From Paulinella micropora (Eukaryota; Cercozoa; Imbricatea; Euglyphida): 64,000 bases of DNA. This document shows, in pieces, positions 44,514 through 55,650 of this stretch. Below the pieces are notes generated by a model. It saw nothing but the letters and a program-made list of their open reading frames with translations, was not told the origin of the DNA and searched no databases. The position numbers and the translations under genes were made by a program. The stretch is from NCBI GenBank assembly GCA_009731375.1, contig BJOX01000013.1:1684061-1748060 (forward strand), read 5' to 3'. Positions within the stretch are counted from its first letter, which is position 1. Every line of letters starts with the position of its first letter.

Positions 44514-45134
44514 ATGCCACGACACGAAAAACCATTTTTTGTGTATTATAACGAAATTAAACGCGGATATAGGTATTTATTTACAAACGAAGAGGCTGAT
44601 TGGGATGAACAAGTTAATGAAGGTATCAATAATCAAGCCCGCGAGAGGCTTAGAGCGGATAGATTGTTGGATGCTTCAACAAAAGGGGGAAATACTATGG
44701 AGGATTTAAAAGATAGAATTACCGCGTTGGACAATAAGCGAAGTATTTATGTAAATATGAATTACGATGAACTGAAAGCGCACCTTGAAGATGATGGCAT
44801 CGATATGAAAGAATTTGAAAGAAAACACGGAACTGCCCCCATGAACGAACAAATGATTGAAATGCGAAAATTAGCAATGGCTACTGATAAATATGATATA
44901 GCGCACATAGAAGACAATATCCAGCAAATGAAGCGTGATATAGCGCAATTGGTAAAACAAGAATATAAAGAAGAAGCCTTAAAACGATTAACCGATAAGG
45001 GTTTAACATATATGAAAGAAAAAGGCAAAGCGGACAAAACTCGCGTAATACGAAGAGAGGATAGAAAGCAAGCGGAGCAGGATTATAAGGAATGGAAAGA
45101 AAACCGAGAAGTGGGAGAGAAAACACCCAGATGA
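44514..45134 (+). CDS. Helical protein, perhaps N-terminal part of the PLA2 protein
   Basis: It has 206 residues, starting MPRHEKPFFVYYNEIKRGYR and then long charged helices. Near 45095, in an A-rich run, the next frame opens and leads without a stop into the phospholipase protein, whose own frame has no ATG near its beginning. A single frameshift in one longer gene is therefore likely, although two genes cannot be excluded. Confidence 0.5.
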   Translation: MPRHEKPFFVYYNEIKRGYRYLFTNEEADWDEQVNEGINNQARERLRADRLLDASTKGGNTMEDLKDRITALDNKRSIYVNMNYDELKAHLEDDGIDMKEFERKHGTAPMNEQMIEMRKLAMATDKYDIAHIEDNIQQMKRDIAQLVKQEYKEEALKRLTDKGLTYMKEKGKADKTRVIRREDRKQAEQDYKEWKENREVGEKTPR

Positions 45135-45171
45135 TGCTTCAATAGAAGCAAAGATAGGCGACGAACACAAG

Positions 45172-47699
45172 GTGCTTGTGCCACGAATAGGTGATGACCC
45201 CCGAAGCGTAGAAAGATTTGTTAATGCTATTATTAGAAGTATTCAAGAGATAATTATGAGTCCCAGACTTAACAGATTACTTAACCTTGCTACAGGCGTT
45301 GGGCGATATGGTGTGAACAGGATAATTTGGGGGAAGGTATTGAGATTAATTGCTAATAATCCACAACTACGTGCGATGAATGTTGGATTACTTGGAAGAA
45401 GAAGATCAGATGCTCTCAATAACCATTTGCTAGCACTAGCAGGAAGTGAAGCGCCAGAGAGATTGGGTTTGCCTCCGCCTAATCCTCGTTTAATCGCAAG
45501 CGGACAACAAAGAATAGGTGATTATGTGTTGAAGGATATGTTGATAAGATTAGGCATACAAGTATCAACGTTGTTCGCATGGCGAACATTTAAAAGCAGT
45601 GTTGAAGCAACGGGCTGGACTGCTTTTGGCGCATTTCTACATCACATATACAGCGTATGGACTGCTCAACCAAATGCTCCTATTAAATTAGAAGAAGAAC
45701 GAACTCATACTACTGGAAGTAATTATAATGGTGCGGGCACACGAGTGGAAAGCCGTCTTCAATTAGAAAATAGAACTCGCGGTAAGTTTCCTTACATTCT
45801 ACCAGCAGATGCTTTGGACTTAGTCGCTTTTGAACATGATTTATTGTATGCTACTGGTGATAAAAATGTCCAAAACTTCGCCGACCAACGATACTTTGAA
45901 AGAATTACCAATATGAGCGATTATCTAACGAGTAATGGATTGGCTACGGCCGAAGTTGCTAAAACTATTTCTGATAATTACAATTCAATGCTCTCAAAAG
46001 CAGATATATCTAAAATGGCATTACAAGCACAAGGGAGAGTCCGCAGTGGAGTATCATATTTGGACGCGATGAAATTCTGGAAAACTATTAAATTAACACC
46101 TCCAGATGCGAAATACNNNNNNNNNNAACTATTAAATTAACATCTCCAGATGCGAAATACGATACTTTTATACGCAATGTAGACCGAACATTAATTTCTA
46201 TGATTGGGGTTATGAATAATGTGGGCAGTTTTGATAAAGACACTAACTTTAGAGTAAATAAAATAGCCAATCCTGCTACATTCAGCAAACAATATGAAAA
46301 CTTGGTGAATTCGTTTAATCAAATGGTGAAATCACAAGAAAAAGCCGATGGCGTGAAAGGATATTCTCTTATCGCACCAGCAAATGAAACTACAATTAAT
46401 AATTTTATAGAAAAAATAAATACGCAGAGCATANNNNNNNNNNATATCTATAATTTAGATTATGGATTGAGCACAAAAGATATTCCACCAAGTATAGAAA
46501 AAGATATAAATCTTAGTGTTGAAGTCCCGATCGCATACTCAGACAATATGGTAGTAGCAGATACTATTGGACTGGGCAATAACTTGCTCATACTTGATGA
46601 TAAAGGTGCCCAAACGAGGCACTTAAAGGGATTTGTTAAATCGTTGAGAGCGAAGACTGGAAAGAAAATTAAACTTTCCAATTATGACGATCCAAAAGTT
46701 GGATGGGAAGAGGCCATCAAACAAGCACTAAATCAAGGTGCTAGTATATCAGACGTAGCAGATGCGGATGATATTTTGGATAAGAGAATTTACGAAGAAA
46801 TGCGGGGTAAATTAACTCCAGACCAAATGAAGCAATTAGAAGATTTAGAATTGAGGGATGCGAGCGTGCCAAGAAAACAAACACCAATACCAACTCAACC
46901 ACCGCAAACCATGCCACCGCAAACCATGCCACCCGCACCGCAAACTATGCCACCGCAAGCAGCACCGGCACCGCAAACAACACAAGCACCAGCACCACCA
47001 AATCCACAACCAGAGTATGAAGGAGGTGTTTATAAAAGTGGAACAAAACAGGGGCTCCCATTCTGGGAGGAGAAAGTTAAAGATGAAAAACTCAAAGAAA
47101 TGATGAAAGAATACAAAGTTTCAGATGACCCAGACCCAGCAACAACACCAAATCAAGCCATGGTTGATAGTATGAGAAGTATTGACCAATTGGTTGATAA
47201 GATTATGGGAAAATCTCCCGCCGATGAAAGAGAAGACTTAATGGCACTTATTCGTTTCCTAATGTCAAGCGACCAGAATGGTGGAATTGGCACTTCGCAA
47301 ACAAACCCACTTATTAAAGGCAACGAACAAAGACGCGATCGCGTGCTAGCAACTAAGCATGATTTTGAATTACTAGACAATACACTTTATAGCAACACAA
47401 ATAACCACTTTATGGTGAATAAATACAATAGAGCAGTCATCCAGAATAGAATAAAAGAAAAAAGAGAGTTTCCAAAAATGAAACGAAATCTGACGAGAAA
47501 CTTCTCAGCGGAAATCCCGCGACAAGTTCAAACTCGTCCAGAAAGAAAGGATTTTAAACCGCTCGTCAATCCTCCAAGTAATTATGCTTTTGGTAGTCCT
47601 TACTCTCCTTATTTCTATAATTATGCTTCACCACCCCAACCATTTGGTGCCGAATATGATAATTATAGATATAATCCAAACTATTTTCAAAACCCATAA
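45172..47699 (+). CDS. Capsid-associated protein with parvovirus-type PLA2 domain
   Basis: The frame runs through two 10-N joins (46116-46125, flanked by the same 34 bases on both sides, and 46434-46443) to a TAA at 47699. About 180 residues in, SNYNGAGTRVESRL gives the calcium-binding loop. LPADALDLVAFEHDLLYATG gives the His-Asp catalytic pair, and FADQRYFERI completes the signature of the phospholipase A2 domain known from parvovirus VP1. In parvoviruses it opens the endosomal membrane; a similar role here is inference. The C-terminal half has a PQTMPP-type repeat (46900-46990) and a Tyr/Pro/Asn-rich end. The first codon used is GTG; the true start is probably upstream (see the gene at 44514). 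Confidence 0.7.
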
Positions 47700-47735
47700 T
47701 ATAAGAAAAGTTAATTTAAATTAAATCAACTTTAA

Positions 47736-48638
47736 ATGCCTAAATCCATACGTAAAGGATTAATAGCAAACAAGTTGCCACGAAAAACACTTTTGAAGCA
47801 AAATCTGGAGAAAACCAACATAGAAAAAGCACATGAGGAATTTACTATTGACAGGCCAGTAATAACAGAGTTAGATAGCAAAAAACCGCCTAAATTTCAC
47901 AATGACTTGGAAATACAACCAATTAAAACACAAAGAGATAGCGTTGAATTGCTCCCTATTCAAAAGGAAGGAATATTGCCAGCAATGGGGACTATGGTTA
48001 TATGTGCGAGCACTGGCGGTGGTAAATCAGTTATGATTTGTAATCTACTCGCCAAAAAGAACATGTTGAAAGGTTTTAATGATAGAATAGTCGTATTTTG
48101 CTTAAGCCCGTGCCCGATTTTAGAAGACACTCTCAAGTTAAAAAAAGAAGACATAATCAAAGAGGATAAGCCTGAGTTAATGAGAGACATATTAATTAAA
48201 CAAAAAGAACTGATTAAAACTAAAGGTTTTAAGAAGGCACCAAAGATATTATTGTTATTGGATGATATCGCGCAGAGTAAAACTTTTCTCAAATCAGAAG
48301 TGCTTACAGAGTTGTTTTTCGCTTCAACACATGCTAAGGTGTCAGTCTGGGTAGCAACGCAGAGTTATACACAACTCCCGCGAAGAATAAGAATTAATTG
48401 CCATTGGATGATTATTTTTAATGGAGTAAGGAGAAGCGAACTTGACAGACTGGCAGATGAATATGAAAGTCCTTTTCTCACCAAAAAAGAATTTTACAAT
48501 ATGGTTAAATATGCTACGGCAGAACCTTATTCGTTTCTAGCAATTAATAATACTGCTAGTGATAGAACGACCCAGTTTAGAAAGAATTTCTCTACTATAT
48601 TGCGATTAAATAAGGATAGAGATATGACAAACCTGTAA
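47736..48638 (+). CDS. A32-type genome packaging ATPase
   Basis: It has 300 residues and is intact. Walker A is STGGGKS (residues 92-98). Walker B is LLLLDDIA (about 171-178). An ATQSYTQLPRRIR segment (about 206-218) holds the sensor-like Gln-Ser and the arginine region of the FtsK-HerA packaging family. This enzyme drives viral DNA into preformed capsids in polinton-like viruses, virophages and nucleocytoplasmic large DNA viruses. It lies between the PLA2 protein and the capsid genes, as in other members of the group. Confidence 0.85.
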   Translation: MPKSIRKGLIANKLPRKTLLKQNLEKTNIEKAHEEFTIDRPVITELDSKKPPKFHNDLEIQPIKTQRDSVELLPIQKEGILPAMGTMVICASTGGGKSVMICNLLAKKNMLKGFNDRIVVFCLSPCPILEDTLKLKKEDIIKEDKPELMRDILIKQKELIKTKGFKKAPKILLLLDDIAQSKTFLKSEVLTELFFASTHAKVSVWVATQSYTQLPRRIRINCHWMIIFNGVRRSELDRLADEYESPFLTKKEFYNMVKYATAEPYSFLAINNTASDRTTQFRKNFSTILRLNKDRDMTNL

Positions 48639-48680
48639 AAAATTAAATTAAATGGTTTTTTTTTCGCCATAATATATGTC

Positions 48681-49205
48681 ATGACGGAATCAACTAAATT
48701 ATACAAAACTTGCTATCATCAGGCAATCGCACTTTGGCATAAACAAAACGCACAAAGAAAATTCGTAACCATTCGCAAGGGAACGCCCGAATACTTAGCA
48801 GTAAGGAAGATAGAAGCGGATATTAAGAGTGGTAAGATTAAGTGTCAATTAAAGCCAAAAGTAAGCAAATCGGAAAGTAAGAACAATGGACAACCTATTG
48901 CCAGCGGGCAACCAGACCAAGTGCCAGACGAAGCATTGAAAAGAAAGGCGCCAGACATAGCATCGGCAAATAATTCAACTCCCGAACCAAATGCCAAACC
49001 TGTTGAAATGTCTCCAGCACCTAAGGTTGAACAATCCCTACCCAAATCTGTTAATCCCACTCCTGTTGCTGTGCCAAAACAAACTACCACAACACCAGCA
49101 AGCAAGATAGAAGCAATAGAAGATGCTTCTAAGGAAACTCCACCACCAACCAAGGAAGTTGCGCAAACGAGCGACGTTGATGTAAATCAATCCATAGGGA
49201 TTTAA
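48681..49205 (+). CDS. Unknown protein with disordered Pro/Thr-rich tail
   Basis: It has 174 residues. The first 60 are folded and basic (YHQAIALWHKQNAQRKFVTI, PEYLAVRKIEADIKSGK). The rest is Pro/Thr/Glu/Lys low-complexity sequence. It is in the structural block between ATPase and capsid genes. It may bind DNA in the virion, by composition only. Confidence 0.5.
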   Translation: MTESTKLYKTCYHQAIALWHKQNAQRKFVTIRKGTPEYLAVRKIEADIKSGKIKCQLKPKVSKSESKNNGQPIASGQPDQVPDEALKRKAPDIASANNSTPEPNAKPVEMSPAPKVEQSLPKSVNPTPVAVPKQTTTTPASKIEAIEDASKETPPPTKEVAQTSDVDVNQSIGI

Positions 49206-49300
49206 AGAAAATGAAAGAGGAAAGAATTACACACAAGAATTTACAAATTATGAAAAAAATAATTAATGCTAATTGATAAAATGATTATTATTATTATATA

Positions 49301-49699
49301 ATGATTAAAAACACGTATGCTTCCAATAGATTGTCTAACGAGTTTATTAACAAACTCAACGAAGGAAACAGGCCCGCGAGTGATGGGTTTCAATTAAATC
49401 AGTTTGAATTGTGGAGTAGTCATGGCGCCCCGTTAGTTAATCAACCATTAACCGAATCTGGCGACCTTGTCTCACATGGGAAGAGCACCATTCAAAACAC
49501 ATTAACAGACATTTCTGATAACAAAGAAAATGGGGATGTTGTTGATTTGGACACTGCTGTTAGCAGTTTGGCTTATTTGAAGAAAGCGGTTCAAAATGCT
49601 GAGGCAAGAGAGTTTCAATTGACTTCACCACAAGACACAAGACTTGACAACGTACAAAAATCAGTTGATATTATTAAACAATCCGTTTCAGGTGAATAA
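49301..49699 (+). CDS. Unknown virion-block protein
   Basis: It has 132 residues, starting MIKNTYASNRLSNEFINKLN. No cysteines, no membrane segment, mixed helix. TTATATA precedes the ATG directly. Position before the major capsid gene suggests a minor virion or assembly protein. No family is recognised. Confidence 0.5.
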   Translation: MIKNTYASNRLSNEFINKLNEGNRPASDGFQLNQFELWSSHGAPLVNQPLTESGDLVSHGKSTIQNTLTDISDNKENGDVVDLDTAVSSLAYLKKAVQNAEAREFQLTSPQDTRLDNVQKSVDIIKQSVSGE

Positions 49700-49780
49700 A
49701 TAATTATTTTTAATTTCTATTATTATTTTTTTAGTATAGTAGCATTGCGAATTTTACCACCTCACAAGCGCACACAAAAA

Positions 49781-51199
49781 ATGGAAGGAAAGGATTCTAA
49801 AAATACTGAGGAGTTGATGACCCTCAACAACCTCAGGTATGAGTTGCCAGCAAATCTGGCGCTTAAGAAGAACTTCGCCGACCAGCAGACTTATACTAGT
49901 GCGTCGGGGACTGAAATGATTTTTATACTACAGGCGAGCACTGATTTTGTCTATGGAAAGAATTGTTATTTGTCGTTTGACGTTAAAGCAGATGGATTGG
50001 TGGCCACTGATGGAAAAGATAATGTTGCTTGTGCTATTGGTTTCCAGAACACTCCAGCAACTGCTATTTTTGAAAGATTTTTGTTGGAAAGCAAGGATGG
50101 TAGCGAACTTGAACGAGTTGAAGATTTGAACAAGATGGTGCGAAATATTCTCCCGTGGCATTATCCATTTGATTATCGCCGACAGGCACAGATGTCTGGA
50201 CAGAGAGAAAGTGTTGATGTTATGGCTAGCGTTACGGACGATGCAGTTACTTACTTTGCGGTCAATGTCCCCACTGCTGGTAGTGTTGCGACTGGCAATT
50301 ATTTGAGAGTCTGTATTCCTCTTCATTACTTTTCGGGAGTGTTTAATGAAGAAACTCTCATTCCTCCCTCTCTGATTAGTGGTATGAGGCTTCGTTTGAC
50401 ATTTGCCCCGCCACAGGAAGCATTGACTATTATTGGAACCACTGATGCTAAGGTTCCCGCTGGATTCTCCGGATCGGCTCTCACTTTCACCATATCAAAT
50501 CCTGTTATTATGTTGGAAACCTTCTCACTTGCTCCTGCTGTGCAGAGAAATATTATGGAACAGATGGGAAGCAAGGATGGACTTCCATACACTTATGAAA
50601 CATATTATAACCAAAAGGCGAATCCTGCGACTTCCGATGATTTTAATCTTCAAGTGAATAAGGCCGTTGCTTGTGCTCAGTGTTTGTAAATCGTCACTCA
50701 AAATGTAATCGCAGATAATGCTAGTATTGATAACCTTGGAACGGCTCAAATGCCTTACAGACAATATCAATGCCGTATTGGTGATTGGTATGCTCCACAG
50801 CAGAAGATGGAAATCGGAGGAAGCACTGATACACTTGCCTCAGTTCAGCGAGGGTGTGCGGAGTTGTATGCTAACAATCTCCAAGCGACTATGGGTATTC
50901 GCGATGCTTATATGTCTTCATCTGTTTCTCTTGAAAACTTTCGTAAGTATTATTCTGCTACTGCTGTTGCTACTACTGCTACAAATGGTGGTTTTGCTAC
51001 CATTATCCAGACACTCAATCAATCGCCCCACATTGGAGCATCTGGTCTTGCGGTTAATAACTCACGAACTGCCGAAAGTTCTATTCGGTATGCTTCCGAT
51101 TATAACGCAGATCGCGCAATCACTGCTTGGTTGAAATATGTTAAAGTTGCTTCTATCTACCCATCTCGCTGTGTCGTAAAACAATTAAAAAAAAATTAA
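49781..51199 (+). pseudogene. Major capsid protein (double jelly roll), in-frame TAA
   Basis: About 470 residues from the ATG at 49781. One TAA (50687-50689) interrupts the frame after 302 codons; the same frame then continues to the stop at 51197. The length, two beta-rich halves, the Asn/Gly/Thr loops and the position between ATPase and penton genes fit the major capsid protein of polinton-like viruses. Segments such as FADQQTYTSASGTEMIFILQ, NILPWHYPFDYRRQAQMSGQ and LRVCIPLHYFSGVF support a capsid fold. The single stop may be a mutation of this endogenous copy or an assembly error. The fold is inferred, not computed. Confidence 0.7.
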
Positions 51200-51258
51200 A
51201 AATTAGAATAATATATCATTTGGATTTTATATTAAAATCCAAATACATAATATAAGCA

Positions 51259-51453
51259 ATGTCATTTACGATAAGCAATCTTGAAGACGAAAAGCGCACC
51301 CGCAAAAATTTCCTCCTTCGCGTCTCCTCAAGCGATAAAACAGAATCAAAATCCGCTTCTACTCACAATGGCCGTTTCGTCGTTGATTTACCAGCAACTG
51401 GTCGTAATATTGATATAATCAGTGCTTATGTCGTTAAAAGTATCTCTATTCCA
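51259..51453 (+). pseudogene. Penton gene, 5' part, cut by a repeat insertion
   Basis: It starts MSFTISNLEDEKRTRKNFLL and gives 65 viral codons ending at KSISIP. From residue 24 it is the same as the minus-strand penton frame at 7097. After 51453 the sequence changes to the dispersed repeat. A TATAAGCA motif lies upstream. In virus 1 this is the gene after the major capsid protein, as in other polinton-like viruses. Confidence 0.7.
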
Positions 51454-51644
51454 AGGTCGCTTGACGCTTTATGCTCTCTCGCCTCCATCGAATCACCTAG
51501 CTCCTCAAGCCTGCCCCAAACTCAAAATGCTGAGGCACAATGAGACAATAATGGTGAATAAGAAGGCAATCAGCGATGAAGAAACAGGAGAAGGCAGAAG
51601 AGTATTAACAAATCGAAGCAAGCCCCAGCCGAGCTGTTCTTTTT

Positions 51645-51706
<62 letters not shown>

Positions 51707-53173
51707 GGCTGGATAGCTGCAACAAGTAAAAAAAACCAAGCTCGGGCCGAGCTAGCAAAGCATTTGGAGCGCTGCAGACGCAAGAAGAAAGAAGAAAGAA
51801 GAAGAAGAAGAAGAAGAAAGAAGAAGAAGAAAGAAGAAGGAAGGAGAAAAAGAGGAAGAAAAAGAAGAATGAAAAGAAAAAAAGAAAAGAGAAGAAGAAA
51901 GAAGAAGAACAGGGAAAAGGAAAAGAATAGTAACAAATAAATAGACTCATAGACTGTGTCTAGCCCCCAAAACGGTACCGCCGGTAAAAAGAAACGCAAA
52001 AATGATAGCAATAAATACAAGCAAAGCTCAAGCCGAGCCTTTTTTTTTTATTTTTTTAAATAGAGTAAGCTCTTAAAAGCATGGTAATAAATATTTTAAG
52101 CAAAGCCCAAACCGAGCCCCCCCCCCCCTTTTTAAAACAAACTTAGTGAAAGTAAAAGCCACGCTGATGCTGAGCATATGCATTCAATTATGGCCAAATA
52201 GCAACTAAAAACCAGAGCTCAGGCCGAGATACCAATTGCAGAACATGATCAAAAGAAGAAGAAAGAAGAAGAAAGAAGAAGAAAGAAGAAAGAAGAAGAA
52301 AGAAGAAAGAAGAAAAAAGAGAAGAAAGAAGAAGAAAAGAGAAAGAAGAAGAAAAGAAGAGAAAGAAGAGAAAAAGAGAAAGAAGAAGAAAAGAAGAGAA
52401 AGAAGAAGAAAAGAGGAGAAAGAAGAAGAAAAGAAGAGAAAGAAGAAAAAAGAGAACAGAAGAAAAGAAAAAGAAGAATGAGAAAGAAGAAGGAGAAAGA
52501 AGAAGAAGAAGAAGAAGAAGAAGAAGAAGAAAAGAAGAAGAAGAAGACGAAGAAGAAGAAGAAGAAGAAAAGAAGAAGAAAAGAAGAAGAAGAAAGAAGG
52601 AGAAAGAATATTCCAGAAGAAGGAAGAAGAAGGGAGTTAAGAAGAAGAGGAAAAAGAAGAAGAAGAAGAAGAAGAAGAAGAAGAAGAAGAAGAAGAAAAG
52701 AAGAAAGAAGAAAAGAAGAAAGAAGAAAGAAGAAAGAAGAAAGAAGAAAGAAGAAAGAAGAAGAAGAAGAAGAAAAAGAAGAAGAAGAAGAAGAAAGAAG
52801 AAGAAGAAGAAGAAGAAGAAGAAGAAGAAAGAAGAAAGAAGAAAGAAGAAGAAAGAAAAGAAAGAAGAAGACGAAGAAGAAAGAAGAAAGAAGAAGAAGA
52901 AGAAGAAGAAGAAGAAGAAGAAGAAGAAGGAGAAAAAGAAGAAGAAGAAGAAAGAAAGAAAGAAAGAAAGGAAGGAAGGAAGGAAGAAAGAAAGAAAGAA
53001 AGAAAGGAAGAAAGAAAGAAAGAAAGAAAAAAAAGAAAGAAAAAAGAAAGAAAAAAGGAAGAAAAAAAGAAAGAAGAAAAGAAAGAAAGAAAGAAAGAAA
53101 GAAGAAGAAGAAGAAGAAGAAGAAGAAGAAGAAGGAGGAGGAGGAGGAGAAGGAGAGAGAGGGAGAAAGAAAG

Positions 53174-53205
<32 letters not shown>

Positions 53206-53263
53206 GAGAGGAGAAGAGAAGAGAAGAGAAGGAGAAGAGAAGAGAAGAGGAGAAGCAAAGAGC

Positions 53264-53355
<92 letters not shown>

Positions 53356-53620
53356 CAGAGAGCAGCTGCAGAGAGTAGAGAGCGGAGAGAGGAGAGCAGA
53401 GCGAGAGGAAAAAGAAAAAGAAGAAGAAGAAGAAGAAGAAGGAGAAGAAGAAGAAGAAGAAGAAGAAGAAGAAGAAGAAGAAGAAGAAGAAGAAGAGAAG
53501 AAGAAGAAAGAAGAAAGAAGAAAGAAGAAAGAAGAAGAAGAAGAAGAAAGAGAAGAAAGAAGAAGAAGAAGAAGAAGAAGAAGAAAGAAGAAAGAAGAAG
53601 AAGAAGAAGAAGAAGAAGAA

Positions 53621-53653
<33 letters not shown>

Positions 53654-53666
53654 AAAAAAGAAAGAA

Positions 53667-53700
<34 letters not shown>

Positions 53701-53865
53701 AAAAAAGAAAGAAGGAAGAAAGAAAGGAAGGAAGGAAGAAAGAAAGAAAGAAAGAAAACAAAGAAAGAAGAAAGAAAGAAGAAAGGAAGAAAAAAAGAAA
53801 GAAGAAAAGAAAGAAAGAAAGAAAGAAAGGAAGAAGAAGAAGAAGAAGAAGAAGAGGAGGAGGAG

Positions 53866-53940
<75 letters not shown>

Positions 53941-54020
53941 AGAGAAGAGAAGAGAAGAGAAGAGGAGAAGCAGAGGAGAAGCAGAGAGAGAGAGAGAGAG
54001 AGAGAGAGTGAGAGGGAAAG

Positions 54021-54059
<39 letters not shown>

Positions 54060-54065
54060 AAGAGC

Positions 54066-54096
<31 letters not shown>

Positions 54097-54604
54097 AAGA
54101 GAGCAGAGAGCAGGGAGAGAGAGACAGAGAGAAAGAGAGAAAATAGAGAGAGAGAGAGAGAGAGAGAGAGTGAGAGAGAGAGAGAGAGCGCAACGAGAGA
54201 GAAAGAGCACAGAGCGCAGCTGCAGAGAGTAGAGAGCGGAGAGAGGAGAGCAGAGCGAGAGCAGAGAGCAGAGAGCAGAGCAGAGAACAGAGAACAGAGA
54301 ACAGAGATCTAGATCAGTCTCAGAGAGCAGAGCAGAAAGGCTTAGCAGAAAGCAGAAAGCAGCTCAGAAAGCGGAAAGAGCTCAGAAAAACAGCTCAGAA
54401 AGCAGAAAGCAGAAAGCTGAAAGCAGAAAGCATAATCCTTTTTCTTGGCTTCGTCGCTCCCTTCGTCGGCAACGCAGTCACCACGAGAAGAAAAGAGAAG
54501 CAAACGTCAATGAAAGCCAAGAAAAAGAATTATGAAGCAAAAAGAAAGCACTGTCAATTTGGGGATCCCCCGGAAGGAAAACGAGTGGTGAAGTAAAAAG
54601 ATAC
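51454..54604 (+). mobile_element. Repeat insertion related to the DIRS-like element
   Basis: It begins GGTCGCTTGACGC inside the penton gene. It then has the conserved 190 bases also at 7496-7680 (inverted), a (GTT)n tract, a unique segment with poly-C (52120) matching 14169-14316, and the (GAA)n tract (52250-54240). It ends with 54490-54600, matching 10742-10850. RNase H and recombinase are absent. The insert is either non-autonomous or collapsed in assembly. Confidence 0.6.
51780..54240. repeat. Purine tract (GAA)n, (GAAA)n, (GA)n
   Basis: About 2.4 kb almost free of pyrimidines on the plus strand, broken only by about 400 bases of unique sequence near 51930-52250. Very long open frames in both directions are translated repeat. 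Confidence 0.9.
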
Positions 54605-55175
54605 ATTTTGCTGCGCAAGCTTGCAAAAACTTCATTTCACAACATACCATACATCCCATGAGCTCTCTGCCCTCTCTCCTAGGTCTTTGTGCTTAAACAC
54701 ACAAGACCTAGATTGTGCAAGATATTGTGCATGGAATATGCGTGATTGTGCATGAGATGAGAAGCATTATGTGCAAAATTGTGTGAGATGTGTGTGGATG
54801 TGTGTAAATGTGTATAATTTCTCATCCCTCACTCACCGCCCCCAAACGAGAAGACATCATGTAAATGGGTGGGTGGGGGTTCTTGCCTTTCCTAAAACCC
54901 AAACTAAAAGCACTTTTGTATAAACAAAAAAATGCAAATCTGAGGGGGACAGGATTGTTGTTCTAATCTTCAAATTTCGAGCGGGAACAATAGTTCCCGC
55001 TTCTTTATTTGCGCAGAGAAACTCTGCAAGTGAACTCAATTGATTGTCACTACCGGCCCACTCTGTCTGATATGGTTATTTGTGAAATGACGCTTTTGCT
55101 GCGCAAGCTTGCAAAAACTTCATTTCACAACATACCATACATCCCATGAGCTCTCTCCCCTCTCTCCTAGGTCAC
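54605..55175. repeat. 80-bp direct repeat pair
   Basis: About 80 bases from TTTTGCTGCGCAAGCTTGCA to CCTCTCTCCTAGGTC occur at 54607-54685 and 55095-55173 with two or three differences. The 400 bases between hold no gene. The pair may flank or belong to a small mobile element. Confidence 0.7.
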
Positions 55176-55650
55176 GAAAAAGACCTCTGGAAGAAAAAAA
55201 TTTGGTAATGCCATTTTTCCCTGCCAGGCCTGGAAGAAATGCCGACAAATTGCATATATTCCCTTAAAAATTGCATTTTTGGGTTCAACTGGAAATTTTT
55301 TAGGCTGACTAGAAATTAGGAAAAGACTCATCGAGCTGTTTGCTGCTGAAAAAAATATTATTTTTGCTTGTGCTTTGGCATAGTCCATGATACATTCTTT
55401 CTGTCCACGATAAGATCCTAAATTGTGAATAAGTAGCTTTGCAACGTTTGTGATGCCCCGAAACTAAAACAGCAATTATAGACGGATAACAAATCTGATT
55501 ATCAATGTATCTTCGTTTTTATGCCTGTATACTGCGCGTTCGTACCGTTTGTCCTTTTTCCCGTATGCAAACATTAGTCTGTGTATGTTTGCATCCTTAT
55601 TGTTGTCGAGATTTTTCTTGTTAGTCAGTTTTATGTCCTAGTAGATGTGT
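55176..55650. other. AT-rich stretch, no gene
   Basis: No coding frame is supported. It may include the outer left end of the piggyBac element. Confidence 0.4.

Noticed and set aside
52188-54232. Open frames of 350-650 codons on both strands
   Set aside because: Pure (GAA)n/(GA)n translation; Arg/Lys/Glu one way and Ser/Phe/Leu the other.
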